A program made the position numbers and the translations under genes. Below the pieces are notes generated by a model, which saw only the letters and a program-made list of their open reading frames with translations, searched no databases and had not been told where the DNA came from. Shown here one piece after another: positions 54,254 through 64,000 of a stretch of DNA of 64,000 nucleotides (position 1 is its first letter; each line of letters begins with the position of its first letter). The DNA lies in contig NZ_JBQCFP010000127.1 in NCBI RefSeq assembly GCF_051958935.1, positions 48,878 to 112,877 on the forward strand. The letters run 5' to 3'. The DNA comes from Dokdonella_A sp051958935 (GTDB lineage Bacteria; Pseudomonadota; Gammaproteobacteria; Xanthomonadales; Rhodanobacteraceae).

Positions 54254-55363
54254 ATGGCGGACAGGCGACGCGGCAACGCCGGATGGGCGGCAAGGCTCGG
54301 TGCGTGCGCGGCGCTCGCTGGCGCAGCGCCGGCGCACGCGCTCGTGCATTGCGTGGACACGGCCGCTGAACTCCAGTCCGCGCTCAACGCGGCGGCGGCG
54401 AGCAGCGCCGATGACGCGATCCACGTCGTCATGGGCGTCTACGCGCCGACCTCGGTGAACGGCTTCTTCGCCGAGCTTGATGCGCCCGGTGACCTCGACA
54501 TCAGCGGTGGCTGGTATCCCGGCTGCATCGCGCGCCTGCGCGGCGCGCGCAGCACGATCGACGGCCAGGGCCTGCGGCCGGGCATGGTCCTCCTCGGCAC
54601 CAGCACGTCCGAAGGCCACCTGTCGGTCAGCCACCTCAACTTCGTCGACGGACTCGGCGACGGCATCCATGCCGGCGGCCTCACCGCCAATCCCTACGTG
54701 GCCGTGCATCTGGACGTGACGATCGACGCGAACCGCTTCGCCGGCAATGAAGCCGTCGACAGCATCAACGGCGGTGGCGGGGGCTTGCGCACGGTGGCGG
54801 ATGGCACGCTGGTCATCAGCAACAACGTGTTCGTCGACAACTACGCACGCAACTGGGGCGGCGCCGCACTGCTGCACTGCGAGGGGCTGCTCGCGCGCAT
54901 CGTCGGCAACACCGTGACCCGAAACGAGGCGTCGACCGGCAGCGCGACCGACGCCTCGGGCGTGTACATCGGCGGCGACTGCCTGGTCGAGGTGGCGAAC
55001 GACATCCTCTGGAGCAATACGGGGCTCGATCTCGCGCTGTACGCCGAGGGCGCGCGCCTCCATCACAACGACCTCGCCGGCCTCGGCGGCGGCGAGGCGC
55101 CGGCCATCAGCGTCGGCAATGTGCAGGTGAATCCGCAGTTCGTCTCAGCCACCAACCTTCGCCTGCGTCGGAGTTCGCCGTTGATCGACGCCGGCTACGA
55201 CACGCCGATCGACGGGCTCACCGCCTTGGACGCCGACGGCGGCCCGCGCCTCGCCGGTCCGCACGTCGACATCGGCGCCTGCGAGCTCGACCGGTTGTTC
55301 GATGACGGCTTCGACCCGTTGTTCAGCCCGGCAGCAGCGTCGGGCGGCCTCCTGTTCCCGTAG
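54254..55363 (+). CDS. Secreted beta-helix-like protein with C-terminal LFDDGFD motif
   Basis: ATG 54254 gives 369 residues with a signal peptide (GACAALAGAAPAHA|LV); a GTG at 54191 would add 21 residues. The mature protein has beta-helix rungs (SNNVFVDNYARNWGGAALLH; VGNTVTRNEAS) and Asn/Asp-rich turns. It includes the ending DIGACELD, common in polymorphic beta-helix proteins, and then LFDDGFD at residues 348-354 near the C-terminus. It is the third such protein in the window. No catalytic residues are assigned. Confidence 0.78.
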   Translation: MADRRRGNAGWAARLGACAALAGAAPAHALVHCVDTAAELQSALNAAAASSADDAIHVVMGVYAPTSVNGFFAELDAPGDLDISGGWYPGCIARLRGARSTIDGQGLRPGMVLLGTSTSEGHLSVSHLNFVDGLGDGIHAGGLTANPYVAVHLDVTIDANRFAGNEAVDSINGGGGGLRTVADGTLVISNNVFVDNYARNWGGAALLHCEGLLARIVGNTVTRNEASTGSATDASGVYIGGDCLVEVANDILWSNTGLDLALYAEGARLHHNDLAGLGGGEAPAISVGNVQVNPQFVSATNLRLRRSSPLIDAGYDTPIDGLTALDADGGPRLAGPHVDIGACELDRLFDDGFDPLFSPAAASGGLLFP

Positions 55364-55441
55364 TCGGGCCGATCGCCTGGCCGTGTGGGACGAGGGATCG
55401 CCGCCGTCCCCGGCTGCGGCGAATTCCTGCACAATCGGCGC

Positions 55442-55969
55442 ATGTCCGAGCCACCGACAACGACGCACGACCAAGCCGTCGAACTGCTGGTCGAAGTGTT
55501 CTACGCGGACCTGCAGCGCCTCGCGCAGCGCGAGCGCGGCCGCGTCGCCGCGCCGGCCGAAACGCTCGGCACCACCGCGCTCGTGCACGAGGCCTACCTC
55601 AAGCTCGCGCGTCGCAGCGTGTTCACCGACCAGGCGCATTTCCTCAATACGGCGGCGCTGGCGATGCGGCAGGCGCTGGTCTCGCACGCGCGTTCGCGCA
55701 TGCGCGTCAAGCGTGGCGAGGGCCGCGGCACGGTCGACATCGATTCGGTCGACATCCTCGCCGAGAGCGACGAGCGCGTAGTGGCGCTCGACGAAGCGCT
55801 CGGCACGCTCGAACGCGTGTCGCCGCGACTCGCGCGCGTCGTCGAGTGCCGCTATTTCGCCGGCTACTCGGAGAAGGAAACCGCGCTCGCGCTCGGCATC
55901 GCCGAGCGCACCGTGCAACGCGACTGGGTGATGGCCAAGGCGTTGCTGTACGAGGCGCTCGGGGTCTGA
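55442..55969 (+). CDS. ECF sigma factor of the kinase-linked type
   Basis: The 175-residue protein has region 2 (LGTTALVHEAYLKLARR; FLNTAALAMRQALVSHARSR, in parts) and region 4 (YFAGYSEKETALALGIAERT). This is the ECF subgroup whose genes usually sit beside a Ser/Thr kinase. Here the convergent gene 15 bases away encodes one. The likely scheme is that the kinase phosphorylates and activates the sigma factor. CACAAT at 55430-55435, 6 bases before the ATG, is a weak leaderless-type -10. Confidence 0.88.
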   Translation: MSEPPTTTHDQAVELLVEVFYADLQRLAQRERGRVAAPAETLGTTALVHEAYLKLARRSVFTDQAHFLNTAALAMRQALVSHARSRMRVKRGEGRGTVDIDSVDILAESDERVVALDEALGTLERVSPRLARVVECRYFAGYSEKETALALGIAERTVQRDWVMAKALLYEALGV

Positions 55970-55984
55970 TTCCCCGGTATCCGC

Positions 55985-58906
55985 TCAGCCGCGCGCGAGG
56001 CGTGCCCGCAGGCGTTGCAACGGTGTCGTGTAGCGCGCCGACAGGGCCGTGTGCGCGGCTTCGATCGCCGCAGCCTGCTCGACGTAACTGACGGCCTGTG
56101 CCCGCCGGCCGCGAGCGAGTTCGCATTCGGCGAGGGCGAGCTGTGCCTCGGCTATCTTCGGGCTCGCGGCCGGGTACAGGTCGTTGCGCGTCGCGAGCGC
56201 TCGTTCGAGCAACGGCTGCGCCGCCGTCGCATCGCCGCCGCGCAACCGCGCCAGGCCTTCGATCAGGTCGCCATCGGCGGCGAGCGAACGCAGGTAGGGC
56301 GCGAGATCGCCGCTGCCCGCGCGCGCGCTCGCAGCGCCGGCAAGGCGGACCGCGTCGTCCATGCGGCCGGCTCGCAGCTCGAGTTCGGCCCGGTAGAGAT
56401 CGCGCTGCAGGCTCGCGACCACGATGGCGGCGGAGCCCGCACCCGTCGCCGCGAAGGCGTCGAGCAGCGACCGTGCATGGTCCAGATCGTCCTCGTCGAG
56501 TGCGAGGCGGATGCGCAGCAGCGCATTCCTTCCGTTCGGCGGCTGCTGCAGCCTTTGCCGCTCGGCGGCTGCCTCGTCGAGACGCTGCAGTGCCTGTGCC
56601 GTCCGCCCTGTTTCGATCGACACCTCCGCAGCGCGATCGAGCGCGGCGGCCAGGTTGCCGACCATCGGCGCGAACGCATGCGCCTGCGCGAGGTTCGCGT
56701 CCGTGTCGGCCGCCGCGATGTCGAGTTCGCCCGCGCGCAGCTCCGCGTAGATGCACGACTGCATCGCGACCATGCCATGCACCGCGTCCTTGTCTCCCAG
56801 CACGCGCTGGACCGCGAGCCGGGTCTGCCGCGCCTGCGACAGCCCTTCCTTGATGCGGTCCGATTCGGCCAGGACCAGCGTGAGCATCGAACGCGCACGG
56901 ATCGCATCGGCATGGTCTTCGCCATTGATCGCCATCGAAACTTCTAGCGCCTGTCGCGCGGACGCCTCCGCCCGCGTGTAATCGAGCAGGTCGCGTTGCG
57001 CGGAAGCCAGCAGGTAGTAATAGGTCGGCAGGTTCGCGTTCGGCACGCCCTCTGTGGCGCGCGACATCGCGATCGCGCGATCGAGCGACAGGACCGCCTC
57101 GTCCGCCCGGTGCATGCGGTATTCGTTCATGCCTTGCGCATACAGCGCTTCGGCGAGGCTGGCGGACGGCGGGAACGCGCCGAGGATGCGCACCGCACGC
57201 ACCGCCTCGTCGTGCGCGCGCGTGAGATCGGATCGGTGCGCGAACGCCGCGTTCATCAGCAACCGCCCGCGCTGGACCGAGCGGGCATCCCCGCGCCGGT
57301 CGAGGATCGAGCCGATGTCCTGCAGGACCGGCTCGACGTCCTTGAACGCGCCTGCGGCGAACATCGAGGTGGCCAGGTCCAGCAGGTCGTCGACGTGCTC
57401 GTGCGAATCGCCGCCGAAGATCGATGCGCTCAGTGCCGCCGCCTGCCCGCGGAACCGCCGTGCCTGGTCGTGCAAGGCGAGATCCTCATGCAGGCTGCCG
57501 AACGTGCGCAGCAGCGCGAGTTTCGCCTCGGGCGCATCGGCAAGACCAGCATCGATGCGGCCGGCACCGATCTCGAGCAGCTCGCGCGCGGTGGTCTGGC
57601 GCGCCTTGACGGGATCCTTCTGCCGGCTCGAATTGGTCTTGAACAGGTCGATCATGAAGCCCTGCACGGCCTCGGCCTGCTTCGCCGCCGCGCGCGCCTG
57701 CCCGGCCTGCCAGGCGACCGCGAGCGCAGCCAAGGCCAGCGCGACGAACAATACGGCTGCACTCGCCAGCGGCAACCAGTGGCGGCGCAGGAAGCGGCGC
57801 GCCACGTAGGCGCGCGCACCGGATCGTGCGAGCACCGGCTGGTGCGCGCGATGGCGGCGGATGTCGTCGGCGAGCGCGCGCGCATCCGGGTAGCGCTGGT
57901 CGGCCTCACGCCGCAGCGCCTTGGCGACGATCGCATCAAGGTCGCCGCGCAAGAGGCGCTTCGGCACGGGCGAACCCGCATCCGCGATGCGGCTCGGCCG
58001 GGGCAATGGTTCGTCCAGCAGGCGCTTGACCGCCGCCGGCATCGGAGCCTCGTCGCCGGCCCATGGCCGCCGCCCGGTCAGCATCTCGAACAGGATCACG
58101 CCGAGTGCATACACGTCGGTTGCCGTGCTGATCGCGCCGCTGGCGAGCTGCTCGGGCGCCGCATACGACGGCGACAGGTATACCGTGCGAGTGTGCTCGG
58201 GCCCGTCGTGCGAATCGATCAGCCTCGCGATCCCGAAGTCGAGCAGCATCGCCTGGCCCGCTGCCGTGACGAGGATATTCGATGGCTTGAGATCCCGATG
58301 CACGACGAGGTGCATGTGCGCATAAGCGACCGCGTCGCAGATCTGCATGAAGAGGTCGAGGCGCTCGGCGAGCGTCAACGCGTGCGCCTGCACGTAGTCG
58401 ACGAGATGCTCGCCTTCGACGTATTCCATGACCATGTACGCGGTGCCGTCCGCGGCGACACCGCCGTCGTGGAGTCGCGCGATATGCGGATGCACGAGCG
58501 CCGCAAGGATGTCGCGTTCACCCGCGAAGCGCTCGCCGAGCGCGCCGTGAGCGTGCGCGATCAGTTTCAGCGCGGCCTGCTGGCGGAACCCGCCTTCGCT
58601 GCGCTCGGCCAGCCACACCTCGGCCATGCCGCCACGGCCGAGCGGCCGCAGCAGCCGGTACGCGGCGATGGATTGGCCCGGGGCATAGGCGCTCGCGAGC
58701 GGATCGGGCGGCGAACGTTCGATCGCGCCGCGATCCAGGAAACCCGTATCGCACGCGGCCAGGTGCAGCAGGTGTTCGACACGTTCGCGCAGCGCGGGCC
58801 GGTCGGCGCAGGCATGATCGAGGAACGCGTCGCGACGGTCCGCGGCTTCGGCCAGCGCTCGCTCCAGCAAATCGTGAACTTCGTTTGCCCGTGGCGTGGA
58901 CGGCAT
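55985..58906 (-). CDS. Ser/Thr protein kinase with membrane span and TPR region
   Basis: The 973-residue protein has an N-terminal helical segment, a PknB-type kinase domain at about 75-350, a membrane span near 395-420 (LASAAVLFVALALAALAVAW) and a long TPR-like C-terminal region. Kinase motifs are intact: glycine loop LGRGGMAEVW, Lys in AALKLIAHA, catalytic loop HRDLKPSNILV, and DFGIARL. It should be active. It faces the ECF sigma gene, a pairing known for kinase-controlled sigma factors. ATG 58906 was chosen because similarity begins near it. Confidence 0.92.
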   Translation of the reverse strand: MPSTPRANEVHDLLERALAEAADRRDAFLDHACADRPALRERVEHLLHLAACDTGFLDRGAIERSPPDPLASAYAPGQSIAAYRLLRPLGRGGMAEVWLAERSEGGFRQQAALKLIAHAHGALGERFAGERDILAALVHPHIARLHDGGVAADGTAYMVMEYVEGEHLVDYVQAHALTLAERLDLFMQICDAVAYAHMHLVVHRDLKPSNILVTAAGQAMLLDFGIARLIDSHDGPEHTRTVYLSPSYAAPEQLASGAISTATDVYALGVILFEMLTGRRPWAGDEAPMPAAVKRLLDEPLPRPSRIADAGSPVPKRLLRGDLDAIVAKALRREADQRYPDARALADDIRRHRAHQPVLARSGARAYVARRFLRRHWLPLASAAVLFVALALAALAVAWQAGQARAAAKQAEAVQGFMIDLFKTNSSRQKDPVKARQTTARELLEIGAGRIDAGLADAPEAKLALLRTFGSLHEDLALHDQARRFRGQAAALSASIFGGDSHEHVDDLLDLATSMFAAGAFKDVEPVLQDIGSILDRRGDARSVQRGRLLMNAAFAHRSDLTRAHDEAVRAVRILGAFPPSASLAEALYAQGMNEYRMHRADEAVLSLDRAIAMSRATEGVPNANLPTYYYLLASAQRDLLDYTRAEASARQALEVSMAINGEDHADAIRARSMLTLVLAESDRIKEGLSQARQTRLAVQRVLGDKDAVHGMVAMQSCIYAELRAGELDIAAADTDANLAQAHAFAPMVGNLAAALDRAAEVSIETGRTAQALQRLDEAAAERQRLQQPPNGRNALLRIRLALDEDDLDHARSLLDAFAATGAGSAAIVVASLQRDLYRAELELRAGRMDDAVRLAGAASARAGSGDLAPYLRSLAADGDLIEGLARLRGGDATAAQPLLERALATRNDLYPAASPKIAEAQLALAECELARGRRAQAVSYVEQAAAIEAAHTALSARYTTPLQRLRARLARG

Positions 58907-59039
58907 CGCGTACCCCCTGCTCGGCCCGTCCAGCATAGCGGCGACGGCGCTCGTGGCGTGTGCCGCCTGCTATACGCCGGAACGTGCATGCGCCCGCCAT
59001 GGCGCCGCGCCATGCCGGTCGCAGCACGCCTCGCGCCTG

Positions 59040-59978
59040 TCAGCTGCGAGGCGTGTCGGCAGCGAAGATCGACGCGCCGATCGCGGCGGCGAAACGTTCG
59101 ATCGCCGCGGCTGCGGCGATGGAGTTGCCGTTCGCATCGAGCCCAGGGGCCCACGCGCATACGCAAAGGCGGCCGGGCACGATCGCAACGATGCCGCCGC
59201 CGACGCCGGTCTTGACCGGCAGGCCGATGCGGCAGGCAAGGTCGCCGGCGGCGTCGTAGGCGCCACAGGTGAGCATCAGCGCGGCAATGCGTCGTGCGGC
59301 GAGCGCGTCGACGACGCGCTCGCCTGGTGGCTGCACGCCGTCGGCGGCGAGGAACAGGCTCGCGCGCGCGAGCTCGCGGCACGACATCGCGATCGCGCAT
59401 TGCGCGCAGTACGCGTCGAGCACCGCGCCGACGTCGCCGTGCAGGTTGCCGAAGCTGCGCATGAAATGCGCGATCGCCGCGTTGCGGTCGCTGTGCTCGC
59501 GTTCGGAGCGCGCGACCTCGCCGTCGATCGCGACGTTCGCCTCGCCGAGCAGGCGATGCACGAACTCGAGCACCGCGCGCTCGGGCTGCAGGTAACGCCG
59601 GCACAGCACGTCGGTGACGACGAGCGCGCCGGCGTTGACGAACGGGTTGCGCGGCACGCCGCGTTCGCGCTCGAGCTGCACGAGCGAGTTGAACGGCGTG
59701 CCCGACGGTTCCCGGCCGACGCGTTGCCACAGCGCGTCGCCTTCGCGCTGCAACGCGAGCGCGAGCGCGAACATCTTCGACAGGCTCTGGATCGAGAAGC
59801 GCTGCTCGCTCCCGCCGGCGCCGTGCACGTGGCCGTCGACCGTCGCGACCGCGATGCCGAATTGCGCGCGCGGCACGCGCGACAGCGCCGGGATGTACGA
59901 GGCGACGTCGCCTTCGTCGAGCAGCGGGCGCACGTCGGCGGCGATGTCCTGCAGCAGGGTCGGAAGGTCGAGGGTCAT
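59040..59978 (-). CDS. glsA: Glutaminase
   Basis: The 312-residue beta-lactamase-fold enzyme converts glutamine to glutamate and ammonia. The SxxK catalytic pair is S65/K68 (FSIQSLSKMF). Other family motifs are GREPSGTPFNSLVQLE, RNPFVNAGALV and GLPVKTGVGGGIVAIVPG. Length matches bacterial GlsA (about 308). It may help acid tolerance or nitrogen supply. Confidence 0.94.
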   Translation of the reverse strand: MTLDLPTLLQDIAADVRPLLDEGDVASYIPALSRVPRAQFGIAVATVDGHVHGAGGSEQRFSIQSLSKMFALALALQREGDALWQRVGREPSGTPFNSLVQLERERGVPRNPFVNAGALVVTDVLCRRYLQPERAVLEFVHRLLGEANVAIDGEVARSEREHSDRNAAIAHFMRSFGNLHGDVGAVLDAYCAQCAIAMSCRELARASLFLAADGVQPPGERVVDALAARRIAALMLTCGAYDAAGDLACRIGLPVKTGVGGGIVAIVPGRLCVCAWAPGLDANGNSIAAAAAIERFAAAIGASIFAADTPRS

Positions 59979-60100
59979 GGCGAGCCGTTCGCGGGAGCGC
60001 GCAGGCTACGCGATCGGGGGCAAGTCTTGCAGCCGTCAGGATGGTGCGCAGTGGCGCCGGACATGCCGGCGTGCGACAAGGCCGGCGCGCGGCGCGGCGG

Positions 60101-60169
60101 GTAGGGTGGGACGCAGCGGTGCGAGGCACACCGGCCTGCAGCGACGCGCGGCCGCGAGTCCCACCGTGA
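60101..60169. repeat. Intergenic repeat, GGGACGCAG...TCCCACCG type (copy 2)
   Basis: It begins GTAGGGTGGGACGCAGCGG and ends GCGAGTCCCACCGTGAG, with inverted ends GTGGGAC/GTCCCAC. It matches 9194-9240. It lies in the 237-base gap between the chitinase-like and glutaminase genes; nothing else is seen in that gap. Confidence 0.65.
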
Positions 60170-60215
60170 GCCACCACACGCCACGCCCCCATCCCCCGGC
60201 GAGCCAAAGCCCCGC

Positions 60216-61394
60216 CTATTGCAGATAGCTCCCCCGCAACGCATCGAGCAGCGGGTCACGCGAACCCGGCGGATTGGCGGCGACATGGCCCTGGCCGATC
60301 GTCCAGATGATCACGCCGCCGATGCCGTGCGCTTTCGCGTATGCGCCCTTGTCGGCGACCGATTGCGCGTCGTCGTAGCTCAAGAAGTTGCAGGCCTGCG
60401 GGCCGACGCCCGCGACCGACGAGAGATAGGGCACGTGTGCGGTCGCGTCCCACTGGCGCGTCGTCGCCACCGGATACTGGGTCGCGATCGTCGCGTAGCT
60501 CATCGTGCCGTCGCTCGACGAGATGCTGCCGCCATCCTGGTGAGGACCGGTCACGCCCTGCCAGCAGTAGCCGTAGAACGCGAGGCCGATGCCGAGCTTC
60601 GATGCCGGCACGCCGGTCGGCAGGAAGCCGAGGCGGACGCTGACGTCGACCGCCGAGGGCGCGCTCGCGGTCGGCGGGTCGGTGTTGTAGAGCGCCGAGT
60701 TGTGCCAGCTCTGCCAGCCGTCCCAGCCCTGCGAAGCGGCGCCCGCCATGTCGTAGGTCATGATGTCGATGCGGTCGAACAGCGGCGCGATCTCGGCCCA
60801 GAACGGATCGGGTTCCATGTAGTTCGGGTTGAACCAGCCGACCGGCACGGTCAGCAGCATGTGCGGGCGCGCGCTGCGGAGCGCCGCGGCGAGCGCCTGG
60901 AAAGCGGGCTTGTCGCCGTCTTCGAGCGGCTCCCAGTCGAGGTCGAGCCCGTCGAGACCGTACTGGTCCATGCGCCCGAGCAGGTTCGCGACGAACGCCG
61001 GACGGTGCGCAGCATTCGCCGCATCCCGCCAGCCGTCGACTTCGCCGGCACCGCCGACCATGAGGATCGCCTTGCGCCCCGCGGCGTGCGCTGCTTCGAC
61101 CGCCGCGTGGGCGAAGGCCGGCCCGTTCACGTCGTCGATGTCGAAGTCGTTGCTGACCACGCCGCCCGCGAGCGGGCGCACGCGGCCGACCATGAGGTGC
61201 GTGACCGCATCGAACGGGATGTCCGCGGGCGCGAGCAGCGCGCGTTCGTATCCGACGTAGTAGCCGAGTACCCAGCGTGCCGGTTCGAAACCGTCGGCGA
61301 AGATCGCGTCCGCGGCGCATGCGCGCGGCGGGGCGGCGAAGCCGGCGATGGCCGCGATGACGATCGCGGCGAGAGCGGGGTTCGCGTTGCGCAT
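60216..61394 (-). CDS. Secreted glycoside hydrolase family 18 (chitinase-like) protein
   Basis: The 392-residue protein has a signal peptide (AAIVIAAIAGFAAPPRACA|AD) and directly after it the motif IFADGFE at residues 31-37. A GH18 TIM barrel follows, with the active-site motif DGLDLDWE, catalytic E155, and the MTYDMAG strand. It should cleave beta-1,4-GlcNAc polymers such as chitin or related glycans. The barrel is complete; no chitin-binding domain is present. ATG 61394 starts the signal peptide. Confidence 0.9.
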   Translation of the reverse strand: MRNANPALAAIVIAAIAGFAAPPRACAADAIFADGFEPARWVLGYYVGYERALLAPADIPFDAVTHLMVGRVRPLAGGVVSNDFDIDDVNGPAFAHAAVEAAHAAGRKAILMVGGAGEVDGWRDAANAAHRPAFVANLLGRMDQYGLDGLDLDWEPLEDGDKPAFQALAAALRSARPHMLLTVPVGWFNPNYMEPDPFWAEIAPLFDRIDIMTYDMAGAASQGWDGWQSWHNSALYNTDPPTASAPSAVDVSVRLGFLPTGVPASKLGIGLAFYGYCWQGVTGPHQDGGSISSSDGTMSYATIATQYPVATTRQWDATAHVPYLSSVAGVGPQACNFLSYDDAQSVADKGAYAKAHGIGGVIIWTIGQGHVAANPPGSRDPLLDALRGSYLQ

Positions 61395-61600
61395 GGCCGT
61401 TCTCCTCGTGGGTGCAACTCCCGGTACGCCGGATCGCGACGATACCAGCCAGTGACCGCGATCCATGCGCCCGTGCGCCACCGCACGGCTGCGCAGCATG
61501 CAAGCGGCGCGCCGGACGACTAAACTGGACAGCCCGCGGCGTCGTCGGCGCCGCCCGCGGTCACAGCGCAGCGCGCCCGCACGCTGCATCGAGAGTACGC

Positions 61601-64000
<2,400 letters not shown>

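Overview
The window is GC-rich (roughly 70%), gene-dense bacterial chromosome. It looks like a gammaproteobacterium of the Xanthomonadales/Lysobacterales, most like Rhodanobacteraceae such as Dokdonella. The signs are a three-domain Grx4-type glutaredoxin fusion, a ferredoxin-type 2-oxoacid oxidoreductase operon in an otherwise aerobic gene set, several secreted proteins carrying an IFADGFD/E motif, short intergenic palindromic repeats, and -10 hexamers very close to start codons. This is inferred from gene content; no rRNA or tRNA gene is present to confirm it. I see no phage, integrase, transposase or CRISPR array.

Layout. 1-9.2 kb: a secreted beta-helix protein cut by the left edge, a CadC-like membrane regulator, a secreted HAF-repeat protein, priA with a DnaA-box cluster upstream, and a sigma factor/membrane protein/DUF3106 operon. 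9.4-14.1 kb: a DUF3667 membrane protein, a MATE exporter and SppA. 14.3-20.7 kb: a seven-gene minus-strand operon encoding a FAD/ferredoxin oxidoreductase, KorA and KorB, with three small membrane or secreted proteins between the two Kor subunits. 20.9-26.3 kb: a lipoprotein, an SDR, an Ada/AraC/AlkA fusion next to Ogt (alkylation repair), a DUF4124 protein and threonine aldolase. 26.3-36.1 kb: a diguanylate cyclase, an HCCA isomerase, FadE, a probably frameshifted gene, AMP nucleosidase, a VIT-family transporter, Apt and the Grx4 fusion.

36.4-46.5 kb: an OmpA/cadherin-like surface protein; a PlcP-like metallophosphoesterase divergent from btaA-btaB (betaine lipid synthesis); an aldo/keto reductase; an NlpC/P60 hydrolase; an SGNH esterase; an AlaA-type aminotransferase; and RsgA. 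46.7-64 kb: a second beta-helix protein, a QEGLA-motif protein, a secreted M20 peptidase, malic enzyme MaeB, a third beta-helix protein, an ECF sigma factor convergent with a Ser/Thr kinase-TPR protein, glutaminase, a GH18 chitinase-like protein and aceE, which runs off the right edge.

Together the genes point to a heterotrophic aerobe with central carbon enzymes (AceE, MaeB, Kor, FadE, AlaA, GlsA), purine salvage (Apt, Amn), membrane lipid remodelling and an exported protein set. Several repeat families sit exactly at gene 3' ends, and in five cases the stop codon lies inside or at the edge of the repeat.
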